Of a stretch of 64,000 nt of DNA, positions 9,991 to 18,449 are shown piece by piece. Made by a program: the position numbers and the translations under genes. Position 1 is the first letter of the stretch, and each line of letters begins with the position of its first letter. Source of the DNA: Acidianus brierleyi (lineage in GTDB: Archaea; Thermoproteota; Thermoprotei_A; Sulfolobales; Sulfolobaceae); contig NZ_CP029289.2 in NCBI RefSeq assembly GCF_003201835.2, positions 372,001-436,000 of the forward strand, read 5' to 3'. The notes beneath the pieces were generated by a model that saw only the letters and a program-made list of their open reading frames with translations, did no database searches and was not told the DNA's origin.

Positions 9991-10928
9991 TAAGTGTATT
10001 TCTAGAAACTATAATTCAAGTAATTGGTGTAATTTTAGTTTCACCATTATATTCAGGAATACTTGATAAATGGAAAGCTAATGTAGCCTCTAGAAAAGGT
10101 CAAAGTATATTTCAGCCTTATTTTGATATATTTAAATTATTGAAGAAAGAGACAACAGTTTCTTCTAATGCGTCTTCCATATTTATTTATACCCCTTATG
10201 TTGTATTCTCTACCTATATAGTGATATCTTTAGTTATCCCAGTTGTATATCCAGAGCCTATACTATTAACTCCTACAGTAGATTTCCTTGGTGGTGCATT
10301 ACTATTTTCACTTGCCGGATTTCTTAAAATAATAGAAGCCATGGAGTCTGGTAGCAATTTTGTGGCATTAGGCTCTGCTAGGGCTACTTCGTTTAGTTTC
10401 CTTGGAGAATCGACTCTTATAACAGTATTTTTTGCTGTAGCGCTAATTACTGGTACTAATAATCCTTATATTGAGCATGAATTTGCGCAGATACCTCAAT
10501 ATTATTTAGCTTTAGATCATATACTGGCAACTGTAGCTTTCTTTATGTTATGGTTATTCGAGACAGGAAAGCTACCAGTCGAAAGCTCAGGATTAGCAGA
10601 GTTAGGAATGATAGATGACGCTCTTATTTACGAATATAGCGGAAAGCCACTTGCTTTATTAAAATGGGGAGGATATATGAAGCAATACTTACTAGGATCT
10701 GTTCTTTTGAACGTCTTTCTTTTACCATGGGGAATGCAATTAGGTGTTCTAGGAGCTATGGAAGATATAGGGATTATGTTTATTAAATGGTTATTTTTAC
10801 TATTCATAGCTTTAGTAATAGATACTAGCTTAGCGAAATTAAGGTTGTTTAAAGTTCAAGATTTTTTGGCTGTCGCATTTGTTCTTTCAATCATGTCGCT
10901 TTTGCTTTCGGTGATACAAAATGCTTAA
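9987..10928 (+). CDS. Ehr complex subunit HyfC/HycD/NuoH-like
   Basis: A 313-residue membrane protein of the complex I subunit 1 family that anchors the peripheral arm. The family motif RKGQSIFQPYFDIFKLLKKE lies after the first helix, and the later loop FETGKLPVESSGLAELGM followed by EYSGKPLALLKW is the typical conserved acidic loop facing the large subunit. About eight helices are predicted. It overlaps the next gene by 8 bp, consistent with translational coupling. Confidence 0.9.
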   Translation: MISVFLETIIQVIGVILVSPLYSGILDKWKANVASRKGQSIFQPYFDIFKLLKKETTVSSNASSIFIYTPYVVFSTYIVISLVIPVVYPEPILLTPTVDFLGGALLFSLAGFLKIIEAMESGSNFVALGSARATSFSFLGESTLITVFFAVALITGTNNPYIEHEFAQIPQYYLALDHILATVAFFMLWLFETGKLPVESSGLAELGMIDDALIYEYSGKPLALLKWGGYMKQYLLGSVLLNVFLLPWGMQLGVLGAMEDIGIMFIKWLFLLFIALVIDTSLAKLRLFKVQDFLAVAFVLSIMSLLLSVIQNA

Positions 10929-11562
10929 TATAAATACTGAAATAATAGATCTAGTATCTGTTTCAATCATAGCATTAGCATTTTACATGCAAGGCCAAGC
11001 TTACTATAAACCATTAATAGAAGCTAGCGGAATACAATCAGTTATATTAGCTGTTTTATCTACTTTCTTAGGATTTATCACAGGTATATATGATTATTTC
11101 GTTTTAGCAATAATTTTAATTTTATTACGAGGTATAGTAACTCCTTACGTGCTATTAAAGGCATTAGGAAAAAAATATGGTGAAAGAGAAAAAATAAAGG
11201 GAGTTACGTCATTATTAGTAGTAGATCTAGCATTTTTCTTTACTGCTGTCCTAATAATTTATGAATTTGTAATATCTAAAATACTTATTTCTACTACATA
11301 CGGAGTATATGAGTTAATATTCCCACTCTCTTTATTTTTCCAAGGTTTATATCTAATAGCATCAAGGAATTCCACTCCTGCTCAAATATTAGGTTATATA
11401 GAAGAGGAAAATGCTTTAGTAATGTTTGGAATATTCTTAATTCCAATACCTTTGCTTATAGAAGCTAGTGTATTTCTTGATGTTTTAGCGTTGGTTGTTA
11501 TATCTTCAGTCATCATTTTTGAGAAGAGAGAACATACGCCTATTGATGAACTAAAGGGATAG
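10921..11562 (+). CDS. Ehr complex membrane subunit HyfE-like (NuoK-related)
   Basis: A 213-residue membrane protein with about six helices, the same length as E. coli HyfE (216 residues). HyfE combines a NuoK-like part with extra helices. ASGIQSVILAVLSTFLGF and ILLRGIVTPYVLLKALGKKYG fit the family, as does the late acidic helix GYIEEENALVMFGIFLIPIPLLIEA. Position in the operon supports the call. The next ATG follows after only two bases. Confidence 0.8.
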   Translation: MLNINTEIIDLVSVSIIALAFYMQGQAYYKPLIEASGIQSVILAVLSTFLGFITGIYDYFVLAIILILLRGIVTPYVLLKALGKKYGEREKIKGVTSLLVVDLAFFFTAVLIIYEFVISKILISTTYGVYELIFPLSLFFQGLYLIASRNSTPAQILGYIEEENALVMFGIFLIPIPLLIEASVFLDVLALVVISSVIIFEKREHTPIDELKG

Positions 11563-11564
11563 AA

Positions 11565-11723
11565 ATGCCATGTTCAAGAGAAGAAGAAATACTAAAGAAG
11601 ATAAAAGAAGAGAAGAAAACAATAGAAGATTTGAGGAAGAGAGTAGAGGAAGTGAAGAAAGATATAGAGAAGATAGAGATACTACAAAAGGAATCGAAAG
11701 CATGTACGAAGATGAATGCATAG
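11565..11723 (+). CDS. 52-residue coiled-coil protein
   Basis: A short reading frame that begins two bases after the HyfE-like stop. Residues 8-42 form a strong heptad pattern with Ile/Leu/Val at a and d (for example I13, I20, L23, V27, V30, I34, I37, L41) and Glu/Lys between. The competing frame starting at ATG 11570 gives an Arg/Glu/Asn-rich stretch with no hydrophobic pattern, as expected of a shifted reading of coiled-coil codons. I therefore take 11565 as the real frame. It overlaps the next gene by 22 bp. Possibly an accessory or assembly factor of the membrane complex (inference). Confidence 0.6.
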   Translation: MPCSREEEILKKIKEEKKTIEDLRKRVEEVKKDIEKIEILQKESKACTKMNA

Positions 11724-11923
11724 ATCTATTACGAGAGTTGTCTAAACTAACTTCGGAAAGTTCTTCTCTAAAATTTGAATTATACCAGCTAAATGAGACA
11801 GCACGTATAGAAACAATGAGACTAGCTGCTCTAATTTCAGAATGTGAGTTTTATGATAAAGAGAAAGCCCTGTTTTTAAGAAAAGAAATGGAGCCATATT
11901 TTAAAAAATATGTTCCTTTTTAA
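11702..11923 (+). CDS. 73-residue helical protein, last gene of the Ehr operon
   Basis: It starts at ATG 11702, inside the 3' end of the preceding coiled-coil gene but in another frame, and runs to 11923. It begins MYEDECIDLLRELSKL and continues as two amphipathic helices ending in EPYFKKYVPF. No family recognised. A longer frame from 11570 exists, but its first 44 residues are better explained by the overlapping coiled-coil gene. The tight overlap copies the style of the rest of the operon. Confidence 0.6.
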   Translation: MYEDECIDLLRELSKLTSESSSLKFELYQLNETARIETMRLAALISECEFYDKEKALFLRKEMEPYFKKYVPF

Positions 11924-11942
11924 TGAGAAATATACTGGAAAA

Positions 11943-12313
11943 TTATAGTTTATAGCTTACTGCGTACTGTGCTACATAAAATTCTAATGTTATTTCAGAA
12001 ATATTGTCATCATGAAAGCTTACAAATAAATCACAATCTTTAAAGATCTCACCTATTGCGGTTGCGGTAATATTACTAGTATTTATATTTCCATTTAACA
12101 AGAAAGTGCTACCTCCTTTAACTATAATGTCTAATGTTGTAATATTCGCTTTTATTCATCTTTATCACATTATATTTGAAAACTCTAACTAGATAATACG
12201 AGAGTTAGATTTTGAGTTGACGAAGAAGCACTATAGCCTTTGAAAGTGTTTTGAGACCATATAATAAATGAAAAACTTATAAGTATTATTAGAGCTAATA
12301 GTCTTTTGCTCAT
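11943..12313 (-). pseudogene. Decayed secreted-protein gene
   Basis: On the minus strand an ATG at 12313 opens a clear signal peptide (MSKRLLALIILISFSFII) followed by an extracellular start, but a stop falls after 42 codons (12185). The sequence then continues in a second frame (LVRVFKYNVIKMNKS) and in a third (TLDIIVKGGSTFLLNGNIN and on to ...YAVSYKL, stop at 11943-11945). At least two frameshifts are needed to join the parts. The rest of the gap, to about 12600, is AT-rich with no gene seen. Confidence 0.55.
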
Positions 12314-12601
12314 TACTAATATAATGTTTATGCTAGTTTTTTAGCTATCGTTTTTAATTAGATTCGACCTAGTATAATTGTATAGAATTTAGCAATGAAC
12401 ATTTCGACTTTTATAAAATAAAACTTTATATTGTAGTACAATTAAAAGTTTTAATCAATAGGTTTATAAATAATATTATAGTATACTTCAAATAATATTA
12501 CAGTCAATAGAATATAACCGATGAATAAAACTAGGCGGAAATATTAACGAATTCTTAAAATAATGTTATTAACTAGTTTTGCCTATATTATATATGGTAA
12601 C

Positions 12602-12895
12602 ATGGAACTAGCACAGCTAACTATAAGAGATTTACAGAAACTTGTAAGGAGTTTGATTTATAGTATAAGTATTGTCGCTATGGGAGAGAAGGGCTCAACA
12701 AAGAAGGATTTGTTATCGATAAGGAACGAACTTAGGAGTTTTCTTAAAGAATTAAAAAAAGGTAAAGTAGGCTATGAAGACGTAGCAGGCGAATTTGGTT
12801 TTATTCTACTTTCTTTATCTATAATAAAGGGCGAGACTCATAATGATAGAACTATAGAAATGATATCTAAAATAGAGAGTATGCTTTATAGTTAA
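12602..12895 (+). CDS. Small helical protein, function unknown
   Basis: 97 residues from ATG 12602 (MELAQLTIRDLQKLVRS); an in-frame ATG at 12563 would add 13 residues. A TTAAAAT element at 12555-12561 would start transcription near 12583, between the two, which slightly favours 12602. The protein looks like a three-helix bundle with a central basic segment (RNELRSFLKELKKGK). I do not recognise it. Confidence 0.6.
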   Translation: MELAQLTIRDLQKLVRSLIYSISIVAMGEKGSTKKDLLSIRNELRSFLKELKKGKVGYEDVAGEFGFILLSLSIIKGETHNDRTIEMISKIESMLYS

Positions 12896-12942
12896 AAACT
12901 AATTAACTTACACTTATTATTTTTTATATTATAACTTAAGCT

Positions 12943-13284
12943 ATGGATAAATATTATTTTGCACTTTTAGGTGAAGCTGGAGCGGCAGGAATAGCCAAAG
13001 CCTTCTATGTACGATTTAAATCTGAAAAACTTAAAGAATCATACATACAAGAAGAATCCCATTGGAAATATTTTAAAAAATATAGACGTTCAATACTAGA
13101 AATGCCAACGTACTACACTTTATTCTTGGTTGGAATAATAATTTCACTTTTTGGTTTTAAAATAACAAGAAAGGTTATAATAAGATTAGAGACTGCAGCA
13201 ATAAATTTTTACATTAAAAATTTTTCAATTCAAGGAGATATTGAAAAGATTTTAGAAGATGAAAAACATCATATGGAGATTTAA
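12943..13284 (+). CDS. Ferritin-like / COQ7-type diiron protein
   Basis: A 113-residue four-helix protein with two ExxH motifs, the signature of carboxylate-bridged diiron proteins. Candidate ligands are Glu11 (LLGEAGAAG), Glu37 and His40 (EESH), Glu83 (RLETAAINFY) and Glu107 and His110 (DEKHH). Spacing and the hydrophobic segment between the halves (residues 59-72) resemble demethoxyubiquinone hydroxylase (COQ7), which sits on the membrane surface. Sulfolobales use caldariella-quinone, so a quinone substrate is tempting but is only inference. It is short for COQ7 (about 170-210 residues). Confidence 0.6.
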   Translation: MDKYYFALLGEAGAAGIAKAFYVRFKSEKLKESYIQEESHWKYFKKYRRSILEMPTYYTLFLVGIIISLFGFKITRKVIIRLETAAINFYIKNFSIQGDIEKILEDEKHHMEI

Positions 13285-13308
13285 GTATTTTTGAGAAGAA
13301 TTAATATT

Positions 13309-13530
13309 ATGAATATTGAAATTCTAAGCGTTAAAAAAGACGGTAACAAAACAGTGGTAGACGGCCTTGTTCCAGCTAAATGTGCTATAGGTTCTTATAA
13401 AGTTAGGATAATATTAGACAACAATAAGTTAGTCTCTTCTCAATGTCAATGTAAGGAAGAACTTTGTTCTCATGCAATAAAATTATATCTACATTATAGA
13501 GCATATAATTATATGAGAAATAGAAGTTAG
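13309..13530 (+). CDS. Small SWIM zinc-finger protein
   Basis: 73 residues from ATG 13309; a TTG at 13291 would add six. The C-terminal half has CQCKEELCSH, i.e. CxCx4CxH, the SWIM zinc-binding motif. SWIM domains bind DNA or proteins and are often parts of larger proteins; here the domain stands nearly alone, with a short beta-rich N-terminal half (VDGLVPAKCAIGSYKVRIIL). Partner unknown. Confidence 0.7.
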   Translation: MNIEILSVKKDGNKTVVDGLVPAKCAIGSYKVRIILDNNKLVSSQCQCKEELCSHAIKLYLHYRAYNYMRNRS

Positions 13531-13562
13531 ATTTTTTTATCATTAAGAAAAAATGGAAAATT

Positions 13563-14246
13563 ATGGACTACAGGCAACTTCTTATAGCTTCTAATCCTTT
13601 TGATAGGTTAGACGCATGGTTTAAGACTAAATGGATCTTAGACAATAATGTTCTAACGAAGGAAGACTTGATAGGTCTAAAGGAAAAGTTCTTAGAATTA
13701 TTAAACGATTCTGATGAGACAGTTAGATTACATGCGTGGCAACAAACTCCTTTTCTTTTAGAAAATGGTATAATAGATTATTCTGATATAGATAAATACA
13801 AGACTAATCTTATTCTGTCTTTAAAGGACGGTTCTCTAGAAGCATGGCTCTTGGTTAACGATTTGTATCTAGGGAAGATTATAACTAAGGAAGACGTAGA
13901 TAACGTAATTAATACATTTATTTCCATGCTTAAGGGTAATGAACTAGATAGAATAGCTGTATGGTCTTTAGTGCCAAATATGTTAAAAAACTCGTTGATC
14001 AGTGCGGAAATAATTATGGATTTAAAGAAATATGTTTTAGATTTGTTGGACTTTGACGATTATAATATACAGTTTAACGTTCTTTTCCTAATTGTTGATT
14101 TATACAGATCTAAAGTTATTACAAGAGACGAAATACAATCTAGAGTAGACAAAATAAAGGAGATAATGTCTGATGAAAGATTTAACGAATTTCTAAGACT
14201 ATATGAGAAAAATTCTAGAGATTTAGATGAATTAATAATTATGTAG
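13563..14246 (+). CDS. Helical-repeat (HEAT-like) protein
   Basis: A 227-residue all-helical protein made of about five repeats of 36-38 residues. Recurring elements are the buried Trp (DAWFK, LHAWQQ, EAWLLV, AVWSLV), a Leu-rich second helix (FLLENGIID, DLYLGKIIT, NMLKNSLIS, DLYRSKVIT) and a closing turn with T/S-x-E/D. This is an alpha-solenoid, probably a protein-binding scaffold. A T-rich TATA-like element lies near 13537. No enzyme motif is present; the pattern looks lineage-specific. Confidence 0.7.
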   Translation: MDYRQLLIASNPFDRLDAWFKTKWILDNNVLTKEDLIGLKEKFLELLNDSDETVRLHAWQQTPFLLENGIIDYSDIDKYKTNLILSLKDGSLEAWLLVNDLYLGKIITKEDVDNVINTFISMLKGNELDRIAVWSLVPNMLKNSLISAEIIMDLKKYVLDLLDFDDYNIQFNVLFLIVDLYRSKVITRDEIQSRVDKIKEIMSDERFNEFLRLYEKNSRDLDELIIM

Positions 14247-14302
14247 AAAACTACTGTGAATATTCCATATTCATTTTTAAAATATAATTCAAGATAATTA
14301 GT

Positions 14303-14659
14303 ATGCAAGGATTTTCTACTGAAGAAATTGAAAACACACTAAAATTCTCAGGATTATTAGTTACAAAAATAGATAAAATATCTAATGGAGTTAGATTTTT
14401 TATAAATGGTAAGTCATATATTGACTTAATATATGATGGACATTTCATTATATATTATTTTAGGAAAATAGCTTGTAGTGAAATAGACAAGATAAGGCAA
14501 TTAATCAAACATGAACCTAATGATATTATGAAGGGATTCTATATAACTGAAAAAGAATGTTTTTTACTTATTTCAAAAAGTAGTTTTAAGGAAGAAGAAT
14601 TAGCAAAAAAGTATATAGAATTAATTAAAATAGCTGATTCCATTATTGATAAGTTATAG
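14303..14659 (+). CDS. Hypothetical protein
   Basis: A 118-residue soluble protein with alternating beta and helical segments (VRFFINGKSYIDLIYDGHFIIYYFRK) and a C-terminal amphipathic helix. A TTTTTAAAATATAA element at 14274-14287 lies at the leaderless distance from ATG 14303, supporting the start. Family not recognised. Confidence 0.65.
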   Translation: MQGFSTEEIENTLKFSGLLVTKIDKISNGVRFFINGKSYIDLIYDGHFIIYYFRKIACSEIDKIRQLIKHEPNDIMKGFYITEKECFLLISKSSFKEEELAKKYIELIKIADSIIDKL

Positions 14660-14755
14660 GCTTTGTTAATGAATGGAAATCTTCATAAAAAATTTAGAAA
14701 TTTTCCAAAAATGGCATTTAAAAGTTTAATAGTTGTTTAATAATAGTTTACATTT

Positions 14756-16078
14756 ATGGAAGATCCAAGTAAGATTGTTAGAGAGCATACTTTTGGAACA
14801 TGGAGAAAACAGAAAGGTTGGGAACCAATAAATATCGTGAAGGCAGACGGGGTATATTTTTACGATTCTGCTGGCAAAAAATATTTGGATTTTTCTTCTC
14901 AATTAGTCAATGTCAATTTGGGTTACGGAAATAATCACGTTATAAAAGAAATAGAACATCAATTGGAAAATTTACAATACATATCTCCAGCTTTTGCTAC
15001 AGAAACTAGGGCTAAAGCTGCTTCTTCTTTATTACAAGTGATGCCAAGAAATCTTACTAAATTCTTTTTTTCTACTTCTGGGACTGAGGCTAATGAAGGA
15101 GCAATAAAAATTTCAAGACTTGTGAAAAAACCTTCATATAAAGTAGTAGCTAGATACAGGGCTTATCATGGTTCTACCTTAGCTTCAATGAGCTTAACTG
15201 GAGATTATAGAAGATGGTTTACTGAGCCTAACACAATGCAAGGAGTAGTAAGAATACCTGAACCGTATTGTTATAGATGTCCGTTAAATCTTAAATACCC
15301 AGATTGTGGAATAGCTTGTGCTACATATTTGGACTATGTTATAAAAAATGAAGGTAACGTAGCTTCTGTTATAATTGAACCTATTACTGGAACAAATGGT
15401 GTTGTAGTTCCACCTAAAGAATATCTACCAATAATAAGAAAAATAACAAGTGAGAATAATGTGATTTTAATAACTGACGAAGTTATGACAGGTTGGGGAA
15501 GAACAGGAGAATGGTTTGCTGTAAATAATTGGAACGTAGAGCCTGACATTCTAACTACTGCTAAAGGTGCATCTGCTTCTTATCTTCCCATAGGAATTAC
15601 TGCAGTAAATAAGGAGATAGCAGAATTCTTTGAAGATAATATTTTTGCGCATGGACACACGTTTGAAGCACATCCTGTTACTTTGGCTGCAATTCCAGCA
15701 GTTATAGAGGAATATAAAAGACTGGATTTACTGTCGCACGTAAAAGCTATGGGACAATACTTAGGTGATCGACTAAAGGAATTAAAGGAGAGACATAAAA
15801 GTATAGGTGATGTTAGAGGCATGGGACTATTTTGGGCTATAGAATTAATTAAAGACTCTAAGAAAACTCCTTTTGGCACTTATGAAGATAAATATGAAGG
15901 TAAGAGCACTCCAGTAGACGTTTTAACAAAGCGTTTGATGAATGATGGTATATATGTCTTTGGAGGACCGTCTTGGTTAGTTATATCACCTCCATTGATA
16001 ATATCCAAAGAAGATATAGATATTGGAATAGAAAAGATTGATGAAACATTAAATTCTCTTGATAAGCAGTTCACATAA
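14756..16078 (+). CDS. Class III pyridoxal-phosphate aminotransferase
   Basis: A 440-residue fold-type I aminotransferase of subgroup III (GABA, beta-alanine, taurine and related omega-amino donors). Motifs in order: SGTEANEGAIK (phosphate loop, Ser108-Gly109-Thr110), AYHGST (138), VIIEPITGTNG, TDEVMTGWGRTG with Asp241, and the PLP lysine Lys270 in TTAKGASASYLP. The insert CYRCPLNLKYPDCGIACA (172-189) is frequent in this subfamily. Which omega-amino acid is used cannot be read from the sequence. It lies 30 bp before a dihydrolipoamide-dehydrogenase-like gene that has its own TATA box. Confidence 0.88.
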   Translation: MEDPSKIVREHTFGTWRKQKGWEPINIVKADGVYFYDSAGKKYLDFSSQLVNVNLGYGNNHVIKEIEHQLENLQYISPAFATETRAKAASSLLQVMPRNLTKFFFSTSGTEANEGAIKISRLVKKPSYKVVARYRAYHGSTLASMSLTGDYRRWFTEPNTMQGVVRIPEPYCYRCPLNLKYPDCGIACATYLDYVIKNEGNVASVIIEPITGTNGVVVPPKEYLPIIRKITSENNVILITDEVMTGWGRTGEWFAVNNWNVEPDILTTAKGASASYLPIGITAVNKEIAEFFEDNIFAHGHTFEAHPVTLAAIPAVIEEYKRLDLLSHVKAMGQYLGDRLKELKERHKSIGDVRGMGLFWAIELIKDSKKTPFGTYEDKYEGKSTPVDVLTKRLMNDGIYVFGGPSWLVISPPLIISKEDIDIGIEKIDETLNSLDKQFT

Positions 16079-16108
16079 ATTTTTTAATAATAATTTTATA
16101 ATTGAATT

Positions 16109-17464
16109 ATGGATGTAGATGTTTTAATAGCAGGAGCAGGAGGTGCTGGATATCCTGCAGCGTTTAGACTTTCTAAAGCAGGTTTTTCAGTAATAATGGC
16201 CGATCCTAAAGGCGAACTAGGTGGAAATTGTTTATATCAAGGCTGTGTTCCTTCCAAAACAGTCAGAGAATTAACACAAATGATAAAAAGAGCTAAATTA
16301 TTAAATACAAATATCGATGTTAACTTTCAATTAATCCAAAATCATAAAGATAAAGTTCAGGAAACCAGATTTAAGCAACATAAATCAGAACTTTCAGAAA
16401 CTCATGTTGAGTTTATAAAAGGAGAAGTCGAAATAGTGGATAATCATAACGCTATAATTAAAGGAGATAAAGATCTAAATGTAAGGGCAAAATATATTAT
16501 TTTAGCTACTGGAAGCGAGCCTTTTAGACCTAAATTTCCAGGTGAAAATCTTTGTATAACTAGTGACGATTTATATAAATATAAATCTCCTATAAGAGAA
16601 TTGCCTAAAGAAATGGTTATAATTGGTGGCGGTTATATAGCATTTGAAGCAGCTACAATGTTTAATATTTTGGGGACAAAAGTTCATGTTCTTGTAAGAT
16701 CAGATAAGATATTAAGGGGAATTGATAGTAAATTGTCTTCCACTTTATTATCATTAATGGATAAAAATATAGATATAAGATTTAACTCCCCAGTTTTAGA
16801 AGTAAAGAAAAATAGTAAATCTTTAGATGTAATATTTTCACATAATGGCAATAAGGAGTTATTAACTGCAGACCAAGTTTTATTAGCTACTGGTAGATCG
16901 CCAGTTTATCCTAAAGGTATAGAGAAAACTGAAGTAAAAACTGATAGAAAAGGAATAATTGTAGATAATTCCATCATCACGTCTGTTAATAATATTTTTG
17001 CTCCAGGCGATATTAATGGTATATCAATGTTTTTCCACTCTGCAGTAAGGCAATCTTTAGTTGCTGCTCATAATATAATGTCTGGTGGTACCCCAATAGA
17101 CTATATGGATTTCAATAGCGTGCCTAAGACAATCTTTACTTTTCCTCCTATAGCGTATATAGGCATAACACCAGACATTGCTAAGAAGAATGGAATTGAA
17201 ATAGTGGAAGCTTCATATCCCTTTGCAAAGGATTCTAGAGCTCAAATGTATGAGGAAACGGAGGGCGAAATAAGACTCTTCTTTGAAAAGACTAGTCTGA
17301 GGCTTATAGGAGGATGGATAATAGGAATTGATGCACCTTCTCTAATCAATGAAATAGGAATAGCAATGGCTAATGGACTTACAGCTAGGCAGATAGCCGA
17401 TTATGCTGATCAGCATCCAATGACTAATGAAGGCGTAAGTTACGCTGCAAGATCCATATTCTAA
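16109..17464 (+). CDS. lpdA: Dihydrolipoamide dehydrogenase family flavoprotein
   Basis: A 451-residue class I pyridine-nucleotide disulfide oxidoreductase. FAD site GAGGAGYPAA near the N-terminus; redox-active disulfide CLYQGC (Cys41, Cys46); second Rossmann motif GGGYIAFEAA for NAD(P)H; C-terminal catalytic pair in DQHPMTNEG (His436, Glu441). This pattern suits dihydrolipoamide dehydrogenase, but mercuric-reductase-like and CoA-disulfide-reductase relatives share much of it. No 2-oxoacid dehydrogenase E1/E2 genes are adjacent. The convergent PadR gene overlaps its end by 4 bp. Confidence 0.82.
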   Translation: MDVDVLIAGAGGAGYPAAFRLSKAGFSVIMADPKGELGGNCLYQGCVPSKTVRELTQMIKRAKLLNTNIDVNFQLIQNHKDKVQETRFKQHKSELSETHVEFIKGEVEIVDNHNAIIKGDKDLNVRAKYIILATGSEPFRPKFPGENLCITSDDLYKYKSPIRELPKEMVIIGGGYIAFEAATMFNILGTKVHVLVRSDKILRGIDSKLSSTLLSLMDKNIDIRFNSPVLEVKKNSKSLDVIFSHNGNKELLTADQVLLATGRSPVYPKGIEKTEVKTDRKGIIVDNSIITSVNNIFAPGDINGISMFFHSAVRQSLVAAHNIMSGGTPIDYMDFNSVPKTIFTFPPIAYIGITPDIAKKNGIEIVEASYPFAKDSRAQMYEETEGEIRLFFEKTSLRLIGGWIIGIDAPSLINEIGIAMANGLTARQIADYADQHPMTNEGVSYAARSIF

Positions 17465-17868
17465 GTTTCAAAAGCTTTTTTAAATTTTTCATAAATTTTT
17501 CTTATATTTTCTTTCTCATCTATAGAAAGATTATCCCAATTATCAAGAATATAATCCACAAGCGAGTCTAACTCTCTTATACTATTAGATATCTTATTTT
17601 CTATGCTTGTTTCACCTATTATTTCTCTTCCTTTATCTGTTATTCCATAATATTTTTTCGTACCTTCAGTTTTAACTACCTTTATTAAACCTTCGTCTTC
17701 AAGAGCTTTTATCATAGGATAAACAGATCCCGGAGATGGTTTCCACATACCCATAGTATTTGCCTCAATTTTTTCCATTATTTCTGCTCCAGTTAAGTTT
17801 CCTTCATTAGCAAGCATATAAAGAATAAGATATCTTAATCCTCGTCTATGAAAATGGTGGTGCATCAT
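17461..17868 (-). CDS. PadR-family transcriptional regulator
   Basis: A 135-residue winged-helix protein: RYLILYMLANEGNLTGAEIMEKIEAN (helix-turn-helix), PSPGSVYPMIKALEDEGLIKV (recognition helix and PadR signature SPGSVYP) and KYYGITDKGREII (wing), then a C-terminal dimerisation helix. The N-terminal MHHHFHRRG is histidine-rich, which could bind metal (inference). PadR proteins usually repress a nearby efflux or stress gene; the target is not evident. Confidence 0.85.
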   Translation of the reverse strand: MMHHHFHRRGLRYLILYMLANEGNLTGAEIMEKIEANTMGMWKPSPGSVYPMIKALEDEGLIKVVKTEGTKKYYGITDKGREIIGETSIENKISNSIRELDSLVDYILDNWDNLSIDEKENIRKIYEKFKKAFET

Positions 17869-17912
17869 AATATTACATGCTAATTATCAAAAAACTGTTA
17901 AAATGTTTTCTG

Positions 17913-18404
17913 TCACATCAATTTATTTCCGCAATTTAAGCAGAATTTAGCTCCTGGAGGATTTTGATATCCGCATTGAGAACATCTGAGACCTTGTGCT
18001 GTCGTCTGTGGCATTTGGGGCTGCATTGAAGGCATTTGTGGCGTTGGAGTCATTTGTGGTGACGGTGTAGGAGTGTAAGGCATATCAAATAACCCATCGT
18101 TAATTTCCTTATCTATCTGTTTGAATAATCTATGATCTATTAATTCTCTACCTAAGGCTCCTATATGTTCCTCTTCTATTATTATTCTAAAATCATTAGG
18201 TGCTCCAGTTATTCTTATAATCAATTCCTCAGCATGGTGCATATGCCCTTTTTTTAAACCTCTTACTATATAGTCCTGCATACTTCCCATAGGTGGGCTC
18301 ATCATTTGTGTACTGCTTTCCCATCCTTCACCCGCTAATATACTATTTATCTCTTGTGCTAATGCTTGTAAATTTATATATCGACCTGTATATGTTTTCT
18401 CCAT
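17913..18404 (-). CDS. Zinc-ribbon protein with Pro/Gln/Met-rich linker
   Basis: A 163-residue protein. Residues 1-105 form an alpha/beta domain (YINLQALAQEINSILAGEGW, then IIRITGAPNDFRIIIEEEHIGALGRELIDH); residues 110-138 are a low-complexity Pro/Met/Gln/Thr linker; the last 25 residues are a zinc ribbon CSQCGYQNPPGAKFCLNCG. The ribbon resembles those of small archaeal adaptor proteins. Function unknown. It stands alone between a PadR gene and an MFS gene. Confidence 0.75.
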   Translation of the reverse strand: MEKTYTGRYINLQALAQEINSILAGEGWESSTQMMSPPMGSMQDYIVRGLKKGHMHHAEELIIRITGAPNDFRIIIEEEHIGALGRELIDHRLFKQIDKEINDGLFDMPYTPTPSPQMTPTPQMPSMQPQMPQTTAQGLRCSQCGYQNPPGAKFCLNCGNKLM

Positions 18405-18449
18405 AAACTACTAACGTAATATTAAATTAATAAATTTTCGTCATTCTTT

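Noticed and set aside
6495..11562. Reading the operon as a hydrogen-producing [NiFe] hydrogenase-4
   Set aside because: The large subunit lacks the cysteine pairs that bind nickel and iron, and no maturation endopeptidase or Hyp genes are present.
11570..11923. 117-residue gene starting at ATG 11570
   Set aside because: Its first 44 residues look like an out-of-frame reading of a coiled coil. Two overlapping small genes fit better.
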